Below the pieces are notes generated by a model that did no database searches, was not told where the DNA came from, and worked only from the letters and a program-made list of their open reading frames with translations. The translations under genes were made by a program, and so were the position numbers. DNA of 64,000 nucleotides from Actinomycetota bacterium. GTDB lineage: Bacteria; Actinomycetota; Thermoleophilia; Gaiellales; Gaiellaceae. The stretch lies in assembly GCA_947445525.1 (NCBI GenBank), contig CANFDS010000003.1, forward strand, positions 1-64,000. Direction: 5' to 3'. Positions 61,670 through 64,000 of the stretch are shown one piece after another (position 1 is the stretch's first letter; every line of letters begins with the position of its first letter).

Positions 61670-62542
61670 CTAGTCGACCCGGTTGCCCTGCTCGTCGTAA
61701 CGGAAGAAGCCCTCGCCGCTCTTGCGGCCGAGCAGCCCGGCGTTGACCATGTTGACGAGGCGGGACGGCGCAGCCATGCGTGGCTCCCTGAAGCCCTCGT
61801 ACAGCGCCTCGGAGGCGTGCACCTGGACGTCGACGCCGATCAGGTCGATCAGCGCGCATGGGCCGAGCGGCCAACCGAGGCCATAGCGGCAGCCCTTGTC
61901 GAGATCCTCGGGTGTGACGCGCGCCTCGTCGAGCACGCGCACGGCGTCGTTGAGCACCGGGATCAGCACGCGGTTGACGACGAAGCCGGGGGTGTCGTGA
62001 CACACGATTGGGTCCTTGCCGATCGCCTTGGCAAACGCGTAGACCTGCTGGGCGACGGCCTCGTCGGTGAGCTGCCCGCGCACGACCTCGACGAGCGGTA
62101 GCACCGGCGCCGGGTTGAAGAAGTGCAGGCCGACGACGCGGCCGGGGCGCTTCGTCGCGGCCGCGATCTCGGTGACCGAGAGCGCCGACGTGTTCGTCGC
62201 CAGGATCGCGTCGGCGTCGAGAATGCCGTCGAGCGCGGCGAACAGGTCGCGCTTCGGCCCCAACTGCTCGACGATCGCCTCGATCACGATATCGCAGCCC
62301 GCGAGGTCCTCGAGCTCAGTCGTCAGCGTCAGCCGGCCGAGCGCCGTGTCGCGCTCCTCCGCCGTCATCCGCCCCTTCTCGACGTTGCGGGCGAGGAACC
62401 GGCTGATCTGCGCATGTCCGCGCTCGGCGAACTCCGGCGTCATCTCGCGCCCGACTGTCTCGAACCCGGACTGGATGCACAGCTGCGCGATGCCCGCGCC
62501 CATCGTGCCCAGCCCCACCATGCCGACCTTTCTGATCTCCAT
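61670..62542 (-). CDS. hbd: 3-hydroxybutyryl-CoA dehydrogenase
   Basis: 290 residues. Rossmann loop VGMVGLGTMGAGIAQL at the N-terminus, ATNTSALSVTEIAAAT, GLHFFNPAPVLPLVEVVRG and DTPGFVVNRVLIPVLNDAV are standard for the short 3-hydroxyacyl-CoA dehydrogenases (Hbd/FadB2). It oxidises 3-hydroxyacyl-CoA with NAD+ or runs in reverse in butyryl-CoA or PHB metabolism. The ATG at 62542 gives the normal start. It is divergent from a small unknown gene with overlapping -10 boxes. Confidence 0.93.
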   Translation of the reverse strand: MEIRKVGMVGLGTMGAGIAQLCIQSGFETVGREMTPEFAERGHAQISRFLARNVEKGRMTAEERDTALGRLTLTTELEDLAGCDIVIEAIVEQLGPKRDLFAALDGILDADAILATNTSALSVTEIAAATKRPGRVVGLHFFNPAPVLPLVEVVRGQLTDEAVAQQVYAFAKAIGKDPIVCHDTPGFVVNRVLIPVLNDAVRVLDEARVTPEDLDKGCRYGLGWPLGPCALIDLIGVDVQVHASEALYEGFREPRMAAPSRLVNMVNAGLLGRKSGEGFFRYDEQGNRVD

Positions 62543-62550
62543 GGGAGATA

Positions 62551-62560
62551 ATCGTAGACT
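62551..62560. promoter_or_regulatory. Overlapping divergent -10 boxes between hbd and the small gene
   Basis: Minus strand TACGAT (62551-62556) stands 8 bases before the hbd ATG at 62542. Plus strand TAGACT (62555-62560) stands 7 bases before the ATG at 62568. The two share TA, so polymerase can start in only one direction at a time. Confidence 0.55.
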
Positions 62561-62567
62561 TGCCGCC

Positions 62568-62810
62568 ATGACTGCAGAGATCGAACGCGCAAACGCCGTG
62601 CTGGTGGAGAAGGGCTACTCGGCGGCGCGACTGATCGTGCAGCCGGGGCTGGGTGCCGGGAAGGCGCTGCTGAAGGGCTCCGAGATCGTCAGCCCGCTCA
62701 GCGACACCGCCGTCACGATCCTGCGCGTGGTCGAGGAGATCGTGCCGCCGCTGGCCGAGCTCGAGCATCCGCTCGTCCCGCGCGAGATCCGCGCCCGCCT
62801 CGGCGCCTGA
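62568..62810 (+). CDS. Small protein of unknown function
   Basis: 80 residues: an amphipathic N-terminal helix (AEIERANAVLVEKGYSAARL), a middle with GLGAGKALLKGSE, and a C-terminal helix with LRVVEEIVPPLAELE. No family is recognised. GAGKALLKG resembles a nucleotide loop only loosely. It is divergent from hbd and has its own -10 box. The next gene starts 33 bases later. Confidence 0.65.
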   Translation: MTAEIERANAVLVEKGYSAARLIVQPGLGAGKALLKGSEIVSPLSDTAVTILRVVEEIVPPLAELEHPLVPREIRARLGA

Positions 62811-62843
62811 GCTCGACGGCAGCCGCTGTTACGCGCCGGAGCG

Positions 62844-63554
62844 ATGGCGAGCGAACCGCGTGTCTGCCCACGCTGCGGCAGCCCGGCCGCAGGGAACCAG
62901 GGGATCTGCCTCGACTGCGGTGAGCGGCTCGACGGCAGGCGGCCGGCCGCGAGCTGGCTCGTGTTCGCGGCGGTGGCGCTGGCCGTCGCAGCGGCCGCAG
63001 CGGCGATCGTGATCGCGATCGGCAAGGACGACGGCGTGAAGTCGGTCGTGGCGCCGCCGCTGACGACGGTCGCACCGGCCGCCGTCACGACTGCCGTGGC
63101 AACCACCGCTGCGGCGACGACACCGGCCACGTCGCCCCCGCCCACGACGACCGCGACCCCGGCCACGACCACCGTGCCGGCCCGCACGACCACGACCGCC
63201 ACCGCGACGACACCGGCCCCCACGACGACGCAGCCCGCTGCGCCCACCACCGTTCCCAGGCTGCCCGGGCCACGGCTGGTCGTCTGGCCCGCCGGCACCG
63301 ACGGCTTCACGGTCGTGATCGCCTCGCTGCCGGCGGCGACCGGGGCCCGCTAGGCCGCCGAGCGGGCGCTCGCCGTGGCGCGGGGTGGCCTCCCCCAGGC
63401 CGGCGTGCTCGTCTCGGATGCGTTTGCCAGCCTGCACCCCGGCTACCTCGTGATCTTCAGCGGCGTCTACGCCACGCTTGCCGGGGCGCAGCGTGCAGCC
63501 GCGGCCGCCCAGCTCCGGTACCCGGGCACCTACTCGCGCCGAATCGCTCGCTGA
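62844..63554 (+). pseudogene. Zinc-ribbon, membrane, SPOR-domain protein gene interrupted by in-frame TAG
   Basis: The ATG opens a 236-codon frame broken once, at TAG 63351-63353 (codon 170). Before it come a zinc ribbon (CPRCGSP, CLDCGER), one membrane helix (ASWLVFAAVALAVAAAAAAI), a Thr/Pro/Ala-rich outside linker, and TDGFTVVIASLPAATGAR. After it the same frame continues AAERALAVARGGLPQAGVLV, SLHPGYLVIFSGVYATLAGA and ends RYPGTYSRRIAR at a TGA. Both parts together form one SPOR-like domain (peptidoglycan-binding), so the TAG splits it. The product without readthrough loses most of that domain. Confidence 0.75.
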
Positions 63555-63642
63555 GCAGGCAATCCCGGGCCTCGAGGTCGCCGTGCAGAGGCCTCGGGCA
63601 ACGTCACAATCGTTGCCGCCGAAGAATATTTTGGAAATGACT

Positions 63643-63671
63643 TTGTAACAGAGCGGAAAACAAGGTAGACT
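63643..63671 (+). promoter_or_regulatory. Sigma-70-type promoter for the last gene
   Basis: TTGTAA (63643-63648), exactly 17 bases, TAGACT (63666-63671), inside an AT-rich stretch. Transcription would begin near 63678, leaving a leader of about 78 bases. Confidence 0.65.
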
Positions 63672-63755
63672 CCGTTTCGCCGGATGCCGATCCATGCTGC
63701 TTTCCGCACTCTCTGGCTATTTCCGCGACTTTTGATAGGAGAATCACCACCTGCG

Positions 63756-64000
63756 ATGATCGAGTCGGGCCTCCAACTCCAGGACTGCATGTATCAGTAC
63801 TCTCGTGCCATCTACCGGTCGATCAAGGATCTCATCGACCCGTACGCCGCGCGCACCCTCCAGCTCGAGTATCGCCGGGACATCCTCTCGGCCTGCGAGC
63901 AGACGATGGGCCGCCTCGCGTCCGATCCGCATTACTTTGCGAACCCGGAGAAGGCCCTGTTCGAGGACATCCGCCGCTACTTCCCGATCACGAACCAGGC
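63756..64000 (+). CDS. Unknown protein, 5' part only (cut by window edge)
   Basis: 81 codons visible from the ATG, running off the window. The start reads MIESGLQLQDCMYQYSRAIY, then SIKDLIDPYAARTLQLEYRR, a helical protein with Tyr/Arg-rich segments. I recognise no family. It has a strong promoter, a ~78-base leader and an AGGAG about 14 bases before the ATG. This differs from the leaderless genes around it. A TTG at 63732 is a weaker alternative start. Confidence 0.6.
   Translation, partial: MIESGLQLQDCMYQYSRAIYRSIKDLIDPYAARTLQLEYRRDILSACEQTMGRLASDPHYFANPEKALFEDIRRYFPITNQ

Noticed and set aside
52937-63353. Genome-wide reassignment of TAG
   Set aside because: TAG is used as an ordinary final stop in this window (e.g. 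the PAP2 gene, gltX, gcvH, rlmN, the esterase, ftsL) with no coding continuity beyond. At most occasional readthrough is possible.

Overview
The window is very GC-rich (my impression is around 70%), gene-dense and uses many GTG starts. Gene content points to a high-GC Gram-positive bacterium: a division/cell-wall cluster without ftsA or ddl, a MurE with the meso-diaminopimelate signature, a luciferase-like (F420/FMN-type) oxidoreductase, a DPPR-synthase-like UbiA protein and leaderless-type promoters. I infer a deep-branching actinobacterium of the Thermoleophilia (Gaiellales/Solirubrobacterales) kind. That placement rests on gene style and order, not on any search.

Layout. 1-4.4 kb: AhpD-like protein (cut by the left edge), alpha/beta hydrolase, M3-like metallopeptidase, small membrane protein and PAP2 phosphatase. 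4.4-9.6 kb: gltX, nfo, and a three-gene catabolic-looking cassette (acyl-CoA synthetase, carboxymuconolactone-decarboxylase-like protein, luciferase-like oxidoreductase). 9.6-17.8 kb: a gene remnant and a large hairpin, a cysteine-rich protein, a Ca2+/H+ antiporter, a minus-strand run (secreted barrel protein, serine hydrolase, threonine aldolase), rlmN, a PPOX protein and an esterase. 17.9-22.1 kb: complete glycine-cleavage operon gcvT-gcvH-gcvPA-gcvPB with split P protein. 22.1-22.6 kb: remnant of an HTH/PIN toxin-antitoxin pair with an 18-bp palindrome at the gcvT start. 22.6-37.7 kb: dcw cluster on the minus strand, in transcription order mraZ, rsmH, ftsL-like, ftsI, murE, murF, mraY, murD, ftsW, murG, murC, murB, ftsQ, ftsZ. 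It is headed by a promoter overlapping four MraZ boxes and has an internal ftsZ promoter. 37.9-42.7 kb: PfkB kinase, sigma factor-ogt pair, two tandem EamA transporters, a 228-bp element with 18-bp terminal inverted repeats, and a response regulator without its phospho-acceptor Asp. 42.9-51.6 kb: ABC1 kinase, rsgA, a small coiled-coil protein, secDF fusion, yajC, tgt, queA. 51.6-64 kb: envelope and signalling genes (UbiA prenyltransferase, a flippase gene broken by TAG, a histidine kinase/regulator/secreted protein operon, glycoside-hydrolase-like protein, enolase-superfamily enzyme, Na+/H+ antiporter, SMP-30 lactonase, 3-hydroxyacyl-CoA dehydrogenase), a zinc-ribbon/SPOR gene also interrupted by TAG, and the start of an unknown gene behind a strong promoter.

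How the genes work together. The dcw cluster supplies the cytoplasmic peptidoglycan precursor steps from UDP-MurNAc (MurC-F; MurA is not here), lipid I/II synthesis (MraY, MurG) and the septal machine (FtsW, FtsI, FtsQ, FtsL, FtsZ). SecDF and YajC support export of envelope proteins, and QueA and Tgt make the queuosine tRNA modification. The glycine-cleavage operon feeds one-carbon metabolism.

Most notable observations: a recurring promoter layout with a TANNNT-like -10 box 6-7 bases before the start codon (leaderless mRNAs); two divergent gene pairs whose opposed -10 boxes overlap by two bases; two genes interrupted by an in-frame TAG with clear coding continuity beyond it; an ftsI reading frame with no canonical start for its membrane anchor; and the 228-bp inverted-repeat element. 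No tRNA, rRNA, CRISPR array or intact insertion sequence was recognised, and no stretch over 300 bases lacks a gene.
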